A DNA stretch of 64,000 nt from Linanthus parryae (Eukaryota > Streptophyta > Magnoliopsida > Ericales > Polemoniaceae). The stretch lies in assembly GCA_023055425.1 (NCBI GenBank), contig JALGPY010000010.1, positions 15,039,363 through 15,103,362 on the forward strand. Reading direction: 5' to 3'. A model generated the notes under the pieces. The model made no database searches. It was given only the letters and a program-made list of their open reading frames with translations, and was not told where the DNA came from. Made by a program: the position numbers and the translations under genes. Shown piece by piece: positions 21,790 to 34,264 of the stretch (positions are counted from its first letter, which is position 1; every line of letters starts with the position of its first letter).

Positions 21790-22863
21790 ATGGCGAGAGT
21801 TCAGGCATCGATCAGTTTAACCGGCGGCTATTTTGACATAGGAGAGTTGGGCTGTCGTGCGTTTGGAGGTTCGATCGCCTTCCCGGAAGGTTCTGCCGAG
21901 ATTGTCGCTCCGAACGATCTTGCCGACGATGATGGATGTGCCTTAGACGTGGATTGCAGATACGATGGTTCTCCTCAAGGTTGTCAAACCCGCGGGTTTA
22001 GCGAGTTTACGATCCTACATGGCCAATCGGGTTTACCTGCTTGAAAACCCGGCGGCTAACAAACCCGCAAAAAACTCGTCGAACCCGTAGACCCACGATT
22101 TGACCAGCGGGTTTACCGAGTCAACTCATTGTGAAAACAATGTAGTTTTAGTAAGTTTTTGATCTTTTATTGCACTAAAAATGAGACAGTCACCCGCCTT
22201 CAAACATTGGTTAACCATTAAAATTATCACACGATTAAGAAATAAACTAACGACCAATATCCAATCAACCACACCGATGATTGTGTAAATATTAAACGAA
22301 CCACACTAATTAAGATTATATGTAAGTTTATTTTTATTTTTTGAAGGACTAATTTAAGAGATAATATATAGAACTTAACTTAGTAAATATTAACTACATC
22401 CTTACTTCATATAAGTTGCTGGATTCAAGGAAGAAATATAAATTAATGAATTAACAAATTAGGCTTAATTGTAAACTTATAAATTTAAAGATTGTAGCAT
22501 TGACTCAATTTTATACCAGACAAATGTAGCATTTAATCATTAAAATCTCAAAAGATTCAAATTTTCATAGGTGTAAAGTTATGTGTAGTAAAAAATTGAA
22601 TATTTGAAGTAAAACGTGACCCGGGAGAGTCTCGGGTCACGGGTCGCGAGTCGAGTCTACCCACCCTCTACGGGTTTATGCTTACCCACGGGTTTGAAAA
22701 CCTTGGTCCTCCTACACTATACCCTTATCGGGGCCTTGATTTTGGAGCTCCGTTTCCCTCTGTCGCTGACCTTGGTAGAGTTGCATCTAGATCTCGACTT
22801 CTCCTTTCAACGAGTGAATATGAGTCTCGGCTTCTTCCTTTGGCAGAGATGCTTTCTGATTAG
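21790..22863 (+). pseudogene. Unknown short gene split by a hAT element
   Basis: ATG 21790 opens 62 codons, rich in Gly, Ala and Asp and beginning MARVQASISLTGGYFDIGEL, up to the edge of the hAT element at 21975. Beyond the element and its target duplicate, from 22714, the same frame goes on for 49 codons (TLYPYRGLDFGAPFPSVADL and on) to TAG 22861-22863. The uninterrupted frame would have been 111 residues. GC content here is above that of the surroundings, and a CT-rich leader precedes the ATG. I do not recognise the protein. With the element in place the frame ends early, at TGA 22042-22044. Confidence 0.5.
21976..22705. mobile_element. Non-autonomous hAT element
   Basis: A 730-bp element with inverted ends CAAGGTTGTCAAACCCGCGG and CAAGGTTTTCAAACCCGTGG. 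It is flanked by GTTCTCCT (21968-21975) and GTCCTCCT (22706-22713), an 8-bp target duplication with one change. The CAAGGTTxTCAAA tip and 8-bp duplication fit the hAT superfamily. No transposase inside. Confidence 0.85.
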
Positions 22864-23178
22864 GGTTGTGATGCTTTCTAATTTGGGCTGTGAAGTGGTC
22901 TATGTTTTGGTAATGGGCTATCTGAGTGGTCTCGGTTTGACTATTTTTCTCAGCAATTAACCCTCTTTGGTGCTGTGTTGTTCAATTTTGTTTGGCCTTT
23001 CAGATTGGTTTTCTTTGGAAATGGGTATTGTTTGTGCCCAACTTTGATTTTTTTTTTCTGGAAAAGGGTACTGTTGTGTTAGACGACGGATGTTTGGGGT
23101 CCCTTTGATCTTTATATGTCTCTTGATTTTCCCCCTCTATTAGGAGATGATGAATTCAATGAATTGAATTCATTTGAT
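22864..23178. other. Spacer with no recognised gene
   Basis: T-rich sequence after the split frame. It could be its 3' untranslated part. Nothing else seen. Confidence 0.35.
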
Positions 23179-23914
23179 GAGAAGTTGTTACTTTCTGGGT
23201 GGTGCTTCGTTTTGCAGCCATGGTAGGTGCAATCTTCTTTTCCTGTTTTCATGGTTGTTGTTGCCTGCTGCTTTTGCTGCTGTGTTCGTGGTGGGAATTC
23301 ACTGGTGGTAGTGGTGGTGATGCTGGTGGGAATTCAATGGTGGTGGTGGTGTTGCTGGTGGGGATTTGGTGGTGGTGGAGGTTGTGGCCAATGTTGGAGT
23401 AAATGCCCTAGAGGCAGTCTTATTTTCAGTATGAATAATGTTTTGGCTAGAACATTCATTTATTATTTATGGAGATATATAATATAATGAACTCATTAAA
23501 TTAAAATTGTTGTTTATCTTAAATATCCGTAGTCAAGTATATTGATGAGAAGTTGTTACTTTCCGGGTGGTGCTTCGTTTTGCAGCCACGGTAGGTGCAA
23601 TCTTCTTTGCCTGTTTTCATGGTTGTTGTTGCCTGCTGCTTTTGCTGCTGTGTTCGTGGTGGGAATTCAGTGGTGGTAGTGGTGATGATGCTGGTGGGGA
23701 TTCAATGTTGGTGGTGGTGTTGCTGGTGGGGATTTGGTGGTGGTGAAGGTTGTGGTCAATGTTGGAGTAGATGCCCTAGAGGCAATCTTATTTTCAGTAT
23801 GAATAATTTTTTGGCTAGAACATTCATTTATTATTTATGGATATATATAATATAATGAACTCATTAAATTACAACTGTTGTTTATCTTAAATATCCGTAG
23901 TCAAGTATATTGAT
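23179..23914. repeat. Tandem duplication, two units of 368 bp, cutting through an LTR
   Basis: Units 23179-23546 and 23547-23914 match with a constant 368-bp step. Each holds a GGT-rich stretch followed by the first 155 bp of the copia LTR (from 23392 and 23760). The joins share TTGAT. Only the second LTR start continues into a full element, so the duplication happened after the retrotransposon inserted. Confidence 0.9.
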
Positions 23915-24405
23915 TAATAGGACATGCACTATGCATGGAGACTAGTATGTGGGTAGATTGATATGGAGATATCAAGTCTAACACATGGACATGCATTAGG
24001 AGTAATGACATACTGGATTGACCCACCACGAGAAGGCTACATATGAATTATGTGAATGTCACAAGTGCTTCTCGTAGTGACAATGGCGTTGTCGTCCTTA
24101 GACTTGAAGTCAGTAAATACTCTAGTTGTGAAATATCATGTTTGATATTATCAAACGTTACACTGTAACTGGGTAACTATAAAGATGGTAATCAGACATG
24201 ATAGGAAGCAAGCTGAGAGAGGGTAGTGACGTAGAGAGAACTTTCCCTTCCACATAATGGGAGAAAATACGGAGATTCGAGGGGTAGTGCCTATGAAATA
24301 CCTTGACAGACTAAGATAAATCAATATGTGATATTGATGTTATCTGTAGGCTTATCTGTACAGATAAGTCTATTCACAGGATCGAGAAATTATGGATTGG
24401 ATATA
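23760..24405 (+). repeat. 5' LTR of element A, truncated
   Basis: Starts TGTTGGAGTAGATGCCCTAG and follows the other LTRs of the family to about 24405. It then changes to leader sequence like that of element B near 36310-36480. Confidence 0.8.
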
Positions 24406-25322
24406 TGTGCTAGCTAGTATTAGATAGTTAGATGATAGTCAAGACATGGAGAAGAAGCTTAAAGAATTGAAGAAACCACAAGAAGGCATTATTCCACAAG
24501 CTAAGGCGCATGGACTAACGATGGAGGCACATGGATATGAGCTTGGTGTTTTTAGGGCTTATATATATTCTCATTGACTTGGAATATCTTAGTTTTAGGA
24601 GGCCACATCCACATCACATTTATTTATTATTTGTGCTTATTTAATTTATTTTCTTGTTATTTATTTTTGGTGTATGGATGATGCATGGAAATTGTGACGA
24701 GATGATAACTAAAAACCTCGAATCTTTTATTTTGGGATTTCCCAACCCAAATAAGTAGATCAGTTGGATCAACTAGCAATTAAAATTTAAAGGTAAAATT
24801 CCTCAAATTAAATATTGCGTTTTTACCTTCTCGTTACTTAACACTCGTCAAAACTATAATGTATAAATTCGGGCTTGCCAAAGCAATGAGATTTGATTCT
24901 TTATAGGATGACGCGATGGCACAAGCAAGTAATGTGAAATTATTGAAGTAAGAGGTTGGACGCAACTAGGCTACTTCGATAGGATTGAAAGCCTAGACGC
25001 AAGAAAATTGGAATTATCTATGAGATAGATAAATAAGGAGTTATTTGTCCAATTGAAGCAAGATTTGCATAGGATGTAATTGGAAATTTTTCCTACCAAA
25101 ATAACTAATTCTTGTGTGACTTGCCAAATCTAGCTGAAGAGGAAGTGAAATATAGATCTTGGCCCACTAGAAGATATATATGATATTTTCCGCATTAATA
25201 GAGATGGTTATTAATCCGAGAAAAATAGTGTGAGCTATATTTAATAATATAGTCATTATTAAATGTAGTCATTTGTTCACAAAATACTAAAACTTCTATA
25301 TTTCTCATTTTATAGAATTTCA
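24406..25322 (+). other. Untranslated leader of element A
   Basis: Matches the leader of element B in reverse orientation, for example the 'TTCTCATTG.CTTG' phrase near 24570 and 36330. No genes. Confidence 0.65.
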
Positions 25323-26234
25323 ATGGCAAACAATTCATCGAATTCATCACAATCCCTACAGTCAGTCCTTGAAAAAGGACAAGCTTTCAACAAATAAGTT
25401 ATTGGACTGGTACAGAAACTTGAGAATCGGTATCAAGCAAGAAAAGAACTTGTACATTCTAGAAGAGCAAGTTCCCGAAGGTCCAAAAACTAATACTCCT
25501 GCAGCCATAAAGGGATATCAGAAGATCGTTGACGATGCTAATGATGTGGCCTGCCTTACGCTTTGCACCATGAACTCCAAGCTTTAGAAGAAACATGAGG
25601 ACATGGTTGCATATGATATGATTATACACTTGAAGCAGCTCTTCCAAGAGCAGGCTAGGCATGAGCGGTATGAAGTGTCAAAGGAATTGTTCAGATGTGA
25701 TATGTTAGAGGGAAACCCAGTGGGGCCTCATGTACTGCACATGATTGGGTACTTGGAGTGTCTCACTCGTCTGGGATTTGTGGTTGTCAAGAGCTGGCCA
25801 CTGATATCATCTTGCAATCATTGCCTGATAATGACGGACAATTCATTATGAACTATATCAGGAATGAGATCAGCAAGCCTCTATCATATTTTCTCAATAT
25901 GTTGAGGACAGCTGAGTAAAGCATCAAAAAGGGAAAGGCAAGGCCATAATGATGGTCAGCAAAGGAAAGAGCAAGTGGGGAGTTTAAAGGAAAGAGCAAA
26001 AAAGTTGCGAAATCCAAGGAGCCTGCTTTAAAGCCATCTGGGGGCGTGACTAAGGGGGAGTGTAACTACTGCAGTCAGCCTGAGACACTAGAAAGGAACT
26101 GCCCAAAATATCTGGAAGATAAAAGGCTTGGAATAGTGATTCCACCACCACAAGGTATTTTTGTTATACATATCAATCTGTCTTTCTATTCATCTTGGGT
26201 ATTGGATACTGGATGTGAATCTCACATTTTTTGA
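25323..26234 (+). pseudogene. Element A gag and protease
   Basis: Starts MANNSSNSSQSLQSVLEK at ATG 25323. One extra A near 25373 shifts frame, and a TAG follows at 25585. A gag helix block reads HLKQLFQEQARHERYEVSKE. The CCHC knuckle is CNYCSQPETLERNC, with its His lost. The protease site reads WVLDTGCESH and stops. Confidence 0.8.
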
Positions 26235-26264
26235 AATGAGCAGGATCTAAAGAGAAGCAGAAGA

Positions 26265-27494
26265 TTGGCTAAAGGGGAGATAGTCTTCCGCGTGGGTAAT
26301 GAAGCAAGAGTTGTTGCATTAGCCGTAGGCGTTTATGGGTTATCTTTACCTTCTAAACTTATCTTAGAATTGGAAAATTTTTATTGTGTGCCTGTTATGA
26401 GCAGAAACATTATTTCTATTTCTTGTTTGGACAAGACATGTTTTTCTATTAAAATAAAGGACAAATGTTGCTTCATTTATTTTGATGGTTTGCATTATTG
26501 TGATGCTTTATTGTCTAATGGATTATATATCCTTGATCTAGATAACTCCGTATATAATATTAATACCAAGAGGATTAAAACTAAAAATTTAAATCTGAAG
26601 TACTTATGGAACTGTCATTTAGGCTATATAAACGAGAAACACATTTCTAGATTCCATAAGGATGGATTACTAGACTCATTTGATTGTGAATCATATGAGA
26701 CATGTGCGTCTTGTTTATTAGAAAAAATGACAAAGTTCCCTTTCAATAAGATAGGTGAGATGACTAGTGAGAAAGTGGCTCTCGTGCATACTGATGTAAG
26801 TGAGCCATGTGACACGCCAATCAGAGGTGGTTATCTTTATTTCATTACATTTACTGATGATTTCAGTAGATATGGATTTGTATACCTTAGGAAGGCCAAA
26901 TTTGAATTCTTTGAAAAGTTCAAAGAATTCAAGAACAAAGTAGACATGCAACTTGGCAAAAGTATTAAGCCTCTACGATTGGATTGTGGAGGAGAACACT
27001 TTAGCCAAGAGTTTGAGGATTATCTTAGAGAGTGTGGGATCTTGTCCCAACTCACTCCACCCAGAAAGACATAGTGGAATGGCAAGTCCGAGAGGAGGAA
27101 TAGAACTCTCTTGGACATGGTTCGACCTACGATGTGTGAAATTGATCTTCCATTATCATTTTGGGGGCACACTCTATTATGTGCAGCTTTCAGCCTTAAC
27201 CGTGTTCCATCCAAATCTTTCATGAAGACTCCATACGAGATATGGAGTTGGAGGTGTCCCATATTGTCTTTTATGAGGATTTGGGGCTGGGATGTCTATG
27301 TAAAAACTTTACAAATAGACAAACACGGAACCAAGTCGAATAAGTGTAAGATTGTGGGATACCCAAAGGAAACGGAGGGATATTATTTCTACAGTCCAAC
27401 CGAGAACAAAGTGTTTTTTGCCCGGACCGGCGTGTTTCTAGAAAGAGAATTTTTTTCAAAAGAAGCCAAGGGGAGGACTTTAGAACTTGAATAA
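26265..27494 (+). pseudogene. Element A integrase region
   Basis: The GAG-pre-integrase part reads YLWNCHLGYINEKHISRFHK, with its second half CxxC as CASC. The integrase core follows with HTDVSEPC, FTDDFSRYGFVYL and RLDCGGE. A TAG-closed frame near 27074 is followed by a shifted continuation from 27111 (LPLSFWGHTLLCAAFSLNRV; TPYEIW). The region of the catalytic Glu is lost in the frame change. Confidence 0.8.
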
Positions 27495-27599
27495 ATTCAA
27501 GAACCACAAAAAAGTGATCCTAGAATGGAACATGAACAGAAACCATAAGTTGTTGTGGAGCAACCTGTTCAAGAAACATAAGAACTTCGTAGATCTAGT

Positions 27600-29035
27600 A
27601 GGGTGACTCATAATCATAGATGAGCCTACTACCTATGGAAAGACCATGAAAGGGACGGGCTCTCAAAAGTGGCTTGAGGCCATGAGATCCGAAATGAAAT
27701 CCATGTATACCAACAAAGTATGGACTTTGATGGAACCACCCCTGGGGGCTCAGCCAATAGGGTGCACGTGGGTCTTCAAGAAGAAGACTGACATAGATGG
27801 CAAAGTGATTCCCTATAAGGGCCGATTGGTGGTAAAGTGATTCAGACAAATTCATGGTATTGACTATGATGAAACCTTTTCCCCAGTCGCAATGACCAGA
27901 TCATGCCCATAAAGTGTGGAAATTAAAGCGATCCATTTATGGATTGAAGCAAGATTATAGGAGTTGGAATCGACGTTTTGATGGTGGAGTCAAAGAGTTT
28001 GGCTTAATCAAGAACAAAGATGAATCTTGTGTTTACAAGAACGTTAGTGGGAGCTCTGTTGTGTTTCTGGTCTTGTATGTGGATGACATACTACTCATTG
28101 GAAACCACTCCTACCTTGCAATCTGTCAAAGATTGGCTAGGAAAGTGTTTCTCAATGAAGGACTTAGGGGATGCAACTTATATACATGGTATCAACATCT
28201 ATAGGGACAGATCGTGGAAGCTGCTTGGCCTATGACAATGTCATATATAGACAAGGTGTTGAAATGGTTCAACATGCAAGCCTCCAAGAAAGGATTATTC
28301 CCATGTTACATGGATTCACCCTTTCAAAGGCTGAATGTCCCTCCAATGAGATTGAGAAGGACCGCATGAGTAGGCCATATGGTCCATCATGTACGCCATG
28401 TTATGTAGATGTGTCAAACGCGTTGAGTATGGCAAGCAGATATCAGTCCAATCCGGGTGAGAGTCACTGAATAGCTGTCAAGAACATTTTTAACTACATG
28501 AGAAGATATAAGTATGCGTTTTTGAGATATGGAGGGGAGGAAGAGCTGCGTGTAAGGGGTTACACTGACGCAAGCTTCCAAGCTGACATAGATGATTTCA
28601 AATCGCAGTGGGATTCGTGATTTGCCTGAATGGAGGAGTTGTGAGCTGGAAAAGTTCCAAGCAAGAAACGGTTGTTGATTCTACAACTGAGGCTGATTAC
28701 ATTGCTGCGAATGGCGCATAAAAGGAGGTTGTTTGGATTAGGAAGTATTTACTGAGCTTGGTGTGGTTCCTAGCATTTTGGATTCGGTTGAGTTCTATTA
28801 TGAAACCACTGGGGCGATCGCACAATCCAAGGAATCCAGGTGACACCAGGAATCCAAGCACGTACTCCGGAAGTTTCATCTTATTCGTGAAATAATGGAT
28901 AGAGGATATGTGAAGATATGCAAGACTCCTACAAATGAGAATCTGTCAGATCCACTTACAAAGCCGCTTGTTCAGCGCAAGCATGAAGAGCACACTATAT
29001 CTATCGACATACGAGATGCACCGGATTGGCTCTAG
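27600..29035 (+). pseudogene. Element A reverse transcriptase and RNase H
   Basis: RT starts WLEAMRSEMKSMYTNKVWTL and reaches IDYDETFSPVAMTRS. It then jumps to VWKLKRSIYGLKQ, so the block with the first catalytic Asp is missing. FLVLYVDDILLIGN carries the YVDD box. RNase H fragments follow (GYTDASFQAD, SWKSSKQETVVDSTTEADYI), and the frame ends IDIRDAPDWL at TAG 29033-29035. Several stops are present. Confidence 0.8.
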
Positions 29036-29049
29036 TGCAAGTGGGAGAC
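29036..29049 (+). promoter_or_regulatory. Polypurine tract of element A
   Basis: The purine-rich GTGGGAGA directly precedes the 3' LTR start TGTTGGAATAG. It is the expected plus-strand primer site. Confidence 0.6.
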
Positions 29050-30459
29050 TGTTGGAATAGATTCCCTAGAGGAAATCTTATTTAGTATGGACATTATATT
29101 TTGGATAGAATAATCGTTGTATTATTTATGGAGATATTAAATATAATGCAGTACATAGATTACAATTGTTGTTTATCTTAAATATCCCTAGTCGTTTATA
29201 TTGATTAATAGAACGTTCAAATATAGACTACTATGTGGGTAGATTGATATGGAGATATCAACTCTAACACATGGGTATGTATTTTTATGATAATGGCCTA
29301 CTGGATTGACCACCACGAGAAGGCTACATTAATTATGTTAACGTCACAAGTTTTTCTCGTTGTGACAATGGTATTGTGGTCCTTAGACCTGAAGTCACTA
29401 GATACTCTAGTTTTGGAATATTGTGTTTTGGTGTCGTTAAACACTACACCGTGACTGGGTAGCAATAAAGGCATTTATCGGACATGATAGAAAACAAGCT
29501 TAGAGATGGTAGTGATGTAGAGAGGATTTGTTCCTCCCACATAAGGGAGAAAATATCAACGGCCACTCGAGGGGAAGTGCTTATAGAATGTCTGGCCAGA
29601 CTCAGATAAATCAATATGGTATATTGATGTAATCTGCATGGATAAGAGTATTTCCAGGATCGAAAAACTGTGGATTGGATTTACGAGTGTGACTTTTTAT
29701 GTCTCGTGTTCGATCCGGATATGGAGACAAATAGATAATAAAATGCGGTAACATTGGGCACAAGGGTTGTCGGATCACTGAATATTTCTATTAGTTGGGT
29801 GGCGTAGATGTGTTGCTAGACATCGCTATATGTTAGCCATTTTTACTACCAACTAAGTAGAAACCTATGGGGTCACAGACTATATGGATTAAAATAAAAT
29901 TTGAAATTAATTAGTAGGACTAATTAAATAGAAGGATCAATACACAACCATGAACAAACTTTGTAGGACTAATTTTCAAAGTGGACTAATCCGTGTATGG
30001 ACAGGATTAGTGTTGAGGCGAATATGTAGTTAATAAGGAGTTATTAACTATACAAGGGCACTCCTAGATTATTTTCCATAAGTGTGTTTCCAAAATTGAG
30101 AGTGAACAAAGCAAGGAGAGAGCAAGACAAGGAGGCCGAGACCCCCCTGTCCGCCCCTCCCTCGTCGTCGGTCTCGTGAGGCTCCACTGTCTTGGGTGTC
30201 CCGTTTGCGTGATCTTCTTCTTCCTCCTTATTCCTTTGCTAGCACAAAGGTGTGAGAAGAATTTGCAGCAATTGTAGGTGTGGATATTCATACAGACGTG
30301 GACGCTAGTCTACGTAAAGTGATAAACTCAGACAAACAAGGTACACGATTCTAATTTCCCTTACCATCGTTATAATGCTAGATCTGCGATTCATGGAGGG
30401 TCTTGTACGGAAACCAATTATTGTTTTTGCGCTGTGCAATCCGTATAAAAACCCTACCA
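29050..30459 (+). repeat. 3' LTR of element A
   Basis: About 1.41 kb, starting TGTTGGAATAGATTCCCTAG and ending near AACCCTACCA. It is collinear with the solo LTR at 4960-6363. Confidence 0.85.
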
Positions 30460-30465
30460 CATATA

Positions 30466-31125
30466 CAACGCGGTAACATTGGGCACAAGGTTTGTCGGAT
30501 CACTGACTATTTATATTAGTTGGGTAGCATTGATGTGTTGCTAGACAACGCTCAATGTTTGTTATTGTTACTGCCAACTTAATAGATACCTATAGGGTTG
30601 CACCCCAAAAGGATTAAGCTGGATATTGATGTTAATTTGTATGACTAATTAACAATTATATGGATCAAGGATTAGAACGCAACCACATGAAAAGTTAATT
30701 GGACTAAGTTGGAAAGTGGACTAATCCGTGTATAAAAGGGGATTCCTAGCTCTATTATTTCACAAGAGTTGCCATGGAGTAAAATAACAGATAAAGGAGA
30801 GAACACCCAGGATATTCCGCCCCTACCTGTCGGCCTATACCCGTCATTGACAAAGGCTTCGGCCTCGTTGCTCAATTTTGTGTGATTTCTTGATCTCTTC
30901 TTCGACGTTTCTAGCACTAGGCGTGGAGAAGATTCCATTTCTCAATCCCAAGGTGTGGATATCATAGAGACGAGGACGCTTTTCTTCGTTGTGATCACAC
31001 AGACTTACAAGGTACACAATATCTCCTTTTATCACGTTATGATGGCTTAACCTGCGATTTGTGGAGGGATTTGACAAGGAAATTGTTACTGTATTTCCGC
31101 TGTGCATCCCGCATCAAACCCTACA
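30466..31125 (+). repeat. Second LTR 3' part, diverged subfamily
   Basis: From CGGTAACATTGGGCACAAGG it repeats the LTR part that begins at about 29745, with many changes, and ends CCCTACA. Its own 5' part is missing. It sits directly behind the 3' LTR of element A. Confidence 0.75.
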
Positions 31126-31194
31126 TTGAAGAAAACTAAGAACATGATGAACATAATAATGAACACAAAATGGGTTGTATTTGTCCACAATTCG

Positions 31195-31412
31195 TACCTT
31201 GTAAGGTAAAATAGTCACAAAAAGGTCAAATTGCACCCCTATTAACTGAATGTAACAAAAGGGTGGTATCGGTCCACCATCCATCCACCCACTGACAGGG
31301 GGTATCTATCTCTGACAGGGGACCATATGGTATTTAACCATAGTGCATGGGTATATATGTATTTTAGCGATAATGGAGGGGTGGAAATTATCATTTACCC
31401 TTAATAAATTAG
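31195..31412 (+). repeat. Interspersed repeat, inverted mate of 21346-21500
   Basis: Carries the CTGACAGGGGACCA and AACCATAGTG phrases of the other copy in opposite orientation. Unknown class. Confidence 0.65.
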
Positions 31413-31778
31413 TGTATGCATATTTGAATTTGTGATGAAGCCAAAGGTTATTCATCCCCTCTCCCCTATTTTTGATATTTGGGACAATTTTTAACCCATT
31501 CAAAATCCCTCAAGATGAGGATAACTCTCCTTTCTTACTCCCTCTCTCTCCATTATCTCACCATATTAGTTCTTTCTCTCTCTTTCTAAAAAACATATTT
31601 CTCCCCAACCTACAATAATTTCTCCCTATCTTTCTCTATCTATATAAATACAACACATCTCTTTCTCTCTCTACGACATGTCATTCTACCTCCTTTCTCA
31701 TCTCCTCTATTTCATCCTTTATCTCCTCTTCTCTCATAAGGATCCGTAGCAAAAAAAGACACAAAAATCAACCTTCTT

Positions 31779-31813
<35 letters not shown>

Positions 31814-33110
31814 TGTCTTCTCTCATCTTTGGATCCATAAAAGGACAATACAATACTGGTCCGTCGTAACGGTGCCATGTCCGCCTGAGACCACAAGCGT
31901 CAGAAAAGTTTGATAGCTCGGAGGCATATTTGTGTTTTTGACGGGTTTTGGCCGGTTTCTTTACGTGGACGATCCGATTGTTAAACAGACCCGAGTTAGC
32001 AAATTTGAGCATTCGAACCACTCGTCCGTTTTAAGACTATGAATGACTCTATGTCCATCTAGACTCGCATCTAAGAAATAGACAATCATAACTTTGATCC
32101 CGTTCTACATAATCATATATTTCATAGTTATTTTATGCGGAGTGTGTCAGGAAGGAATAGCGATCATACTTTCATATGTATAGACTGAACTGAGTATCAT
32201 TGGGGGTTCAGGAATAGTCAGGGACTGTACAAAAGAGATTGGATTGTCAGGGGAAAAACAACAATTTTGTTGGGCATTCAACATCACATCTATATAGTGC
32301 ATTCTTCCTCACTTAGAGGACAAGTATTAGTAGCATAAATATTTGAATTGTGTAGTGATTGCTAGATCATGGAATCAGCTTTGTTGATCAGGGAACTAAG
32401 CTGCATATCAGGCAAGCATACGTAGATTATGATGCTACTGTATTTCTCTAAGAGAAGATCACCCATATGAATAATAGGATTATGAGTTGTGATATTATCG
32501 TTTTCGAACACCTGGATGGTTACTATCGTCTTCGGACGTTAATTTGTCTTCAGACACCTTGGGCTTGTCTTCAGACATGTAGGCAACTAGTACTACTCTC
32601 TGGACCGATGATCTAGTAGGGGGTGTGCACAATTAAGGTCTAGTTGTCTTGCTGGATTTGTTTCCTTCCTTGTCGGAAGTTAATCTGGTCTGCACAACCC
32701 TCTGGGTAGTGGATTTGGAATCCTCCATATAAGGCTGGTATGGGTGTGGTGGTTATCGATAATTGAGGAAACCTGAGTTATAAGTTACAGGTACTAAATT
32801 TGTGTGATCTATGGTGGTACGACAGGGTAATGACTTGAGTATATGTAAGTTCAAAGTTAAATCTTTTCAAAACTCTATCTATATTACTTTCAAAGTACTA
32901 TATTACGTGGTATATTTTTTGACATTCTACTCGTCTATCTGTTGTTTACTTTTCATGTGAGAACATAGGAGCTTAGGAATATAGTCAATCACTTAGAAGT
33001 CTAAGGATCAAACATTGTATGATTGTAAGTTTTAAATTAATTCAAGTTTCTTTAATTATATCTCATAACAGAACTGTTAGGGTTATACTCCTTGTTGGGG
33101 CATGCATGTG
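31413..33110. other. Gene-poor stretch
   Basis: Contains a pyrimidine-rich part (31500-31740), a (CT)n(TA)n run at about 31777-31813, and three GTCTTC-GGAC/AGAC units at 32528, 32546 and 32567. No convincing gene. Confidence 0.45.
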
Positions 33111-33115
33111 CCTTA

Positions 33116-34224
33116 TGTAGGGTTTTGAACATGGAATCGCAGCGGAAGAAGATCATTATTCCGTTCAAATACCTCCAAGGATCACAAGTCAAGAACACAT
33201 AACGAAAGTAAAGGACTAATATGTGTTTACCTTTGGGTTCTCCTTTGATGACTTCAAACGCGAATAATTTCACGTTCTCTACGGTTGATCCACGACTAGG
33301 ATAGAGAATTGGACCTTCCCAACCTTCTTGTTCTATATATAACGGAGGAAGGAGACAAAGGAATCACACAACGAAGCCACAAAGGAAGGCTCGGCCTCCT
33401 TTGTGTGGCCGACGGGTTGGGGCGGCGGGTAAGGGGGCGGCAGGCTCTTTAACTTGCTTGCTCTCAACTCTTTTCTCTCCTCTCAATATGTGTTATGAAT
33501 AACATGTATTGAGAGGGAAGGAAGGATTTCCTTTATATAGTCCAACTACTCCTAGTTGTTTCCATAAAGGGCGCAATACTAATCATATCCATATGTGGAC
33601 TAGTATTATCTGCTAATTAGTCCTATTAAGTTAGCAACTTGTTGCAATATGATCCTTTTAATTAATCTCTATTAATTAATTATCTTGTCCAATTATATCC
33701 ATATGGCGAGTGACCCCATAGGTTTCTGTTTAATTGGTAGTAACTATTTACAAACATGGAGCGGTGTCTAGCAACACATCGATGCCACCCAATTAATAGA
33801 AATAGTCATCTTGACAAAACATTGTGTATCGCATCCCTTTGTCTCATTATCCGGATTGGACACGAGACATACAAGTCACACACGTGTATCCAATCCATGT
33901 TCCTCGATCCTGGGAATAGCCATATCCATGCATATGACATCAATATCCCATTATTGATTCATATGAGCCTGGCCAGACATTCCATAAGCGCCATCCCTCG
34001 AGTGGCCTCGGATAACTGCTCCCGTTATGTGGGAGGGACAAATCCTATCTACATCACTCACCATCTCTAAGCTTGCTTCCTATTGTGCCCAACAAGCGCT
34101 TTTATAACTACCCAGTTACGGAGTAGCGTTTGACGTTGTCAAAGCACAATATTCCAAAACTAGAGGATCTAGTGACTTCAAGTCTAAGGATGATAATATC
34201 CTATCACCGCGAGAAGCGCTTGTG
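33116..34224 (-). repeat. 3' LTR of element B, truncated
   Basis: 1109 bp collinear with 37212-38322. It stops at 'GCTTGTGA', where internal sequence joins it directly. Confidence 0.9.
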
Positions 34225-34264
34225 AGTCTAGAAATCCATCCTTATGGAGCCTAGTACATGTTTC

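Larger units (their letters stand above)
23760..30459 (+). mobile_element. Ty1-copia retrotransposon A, decayed
   Basis: Order: truncated 5' LTR (23760 to about 24405), leader (to 25322), gag, protease, integrase, RT, RNase H, then 3' LTR (29050-30459). The 5' LTR loses its last 700 bp and the primer-binding site. Its gag and leader match element B (33116-38613), so both belong to one family. No clear 5-bp target duplication is seen. Every coding block is broken. Confidence 0.85.

Noticed and set aside
23227..23855. Two 86-codon frames rich in Val, Trp and Gly
   Set aside because: They are translations of a GGT-rich simple sequence that was tandemly duplicated and run into LTR sequence.
31734..32021. 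95-codon minus-strand frame near 31.9 kb
   Set aside because: It includes a CT/TA microsatellite read as Arg-Glu repeats and has no recognisable domain.
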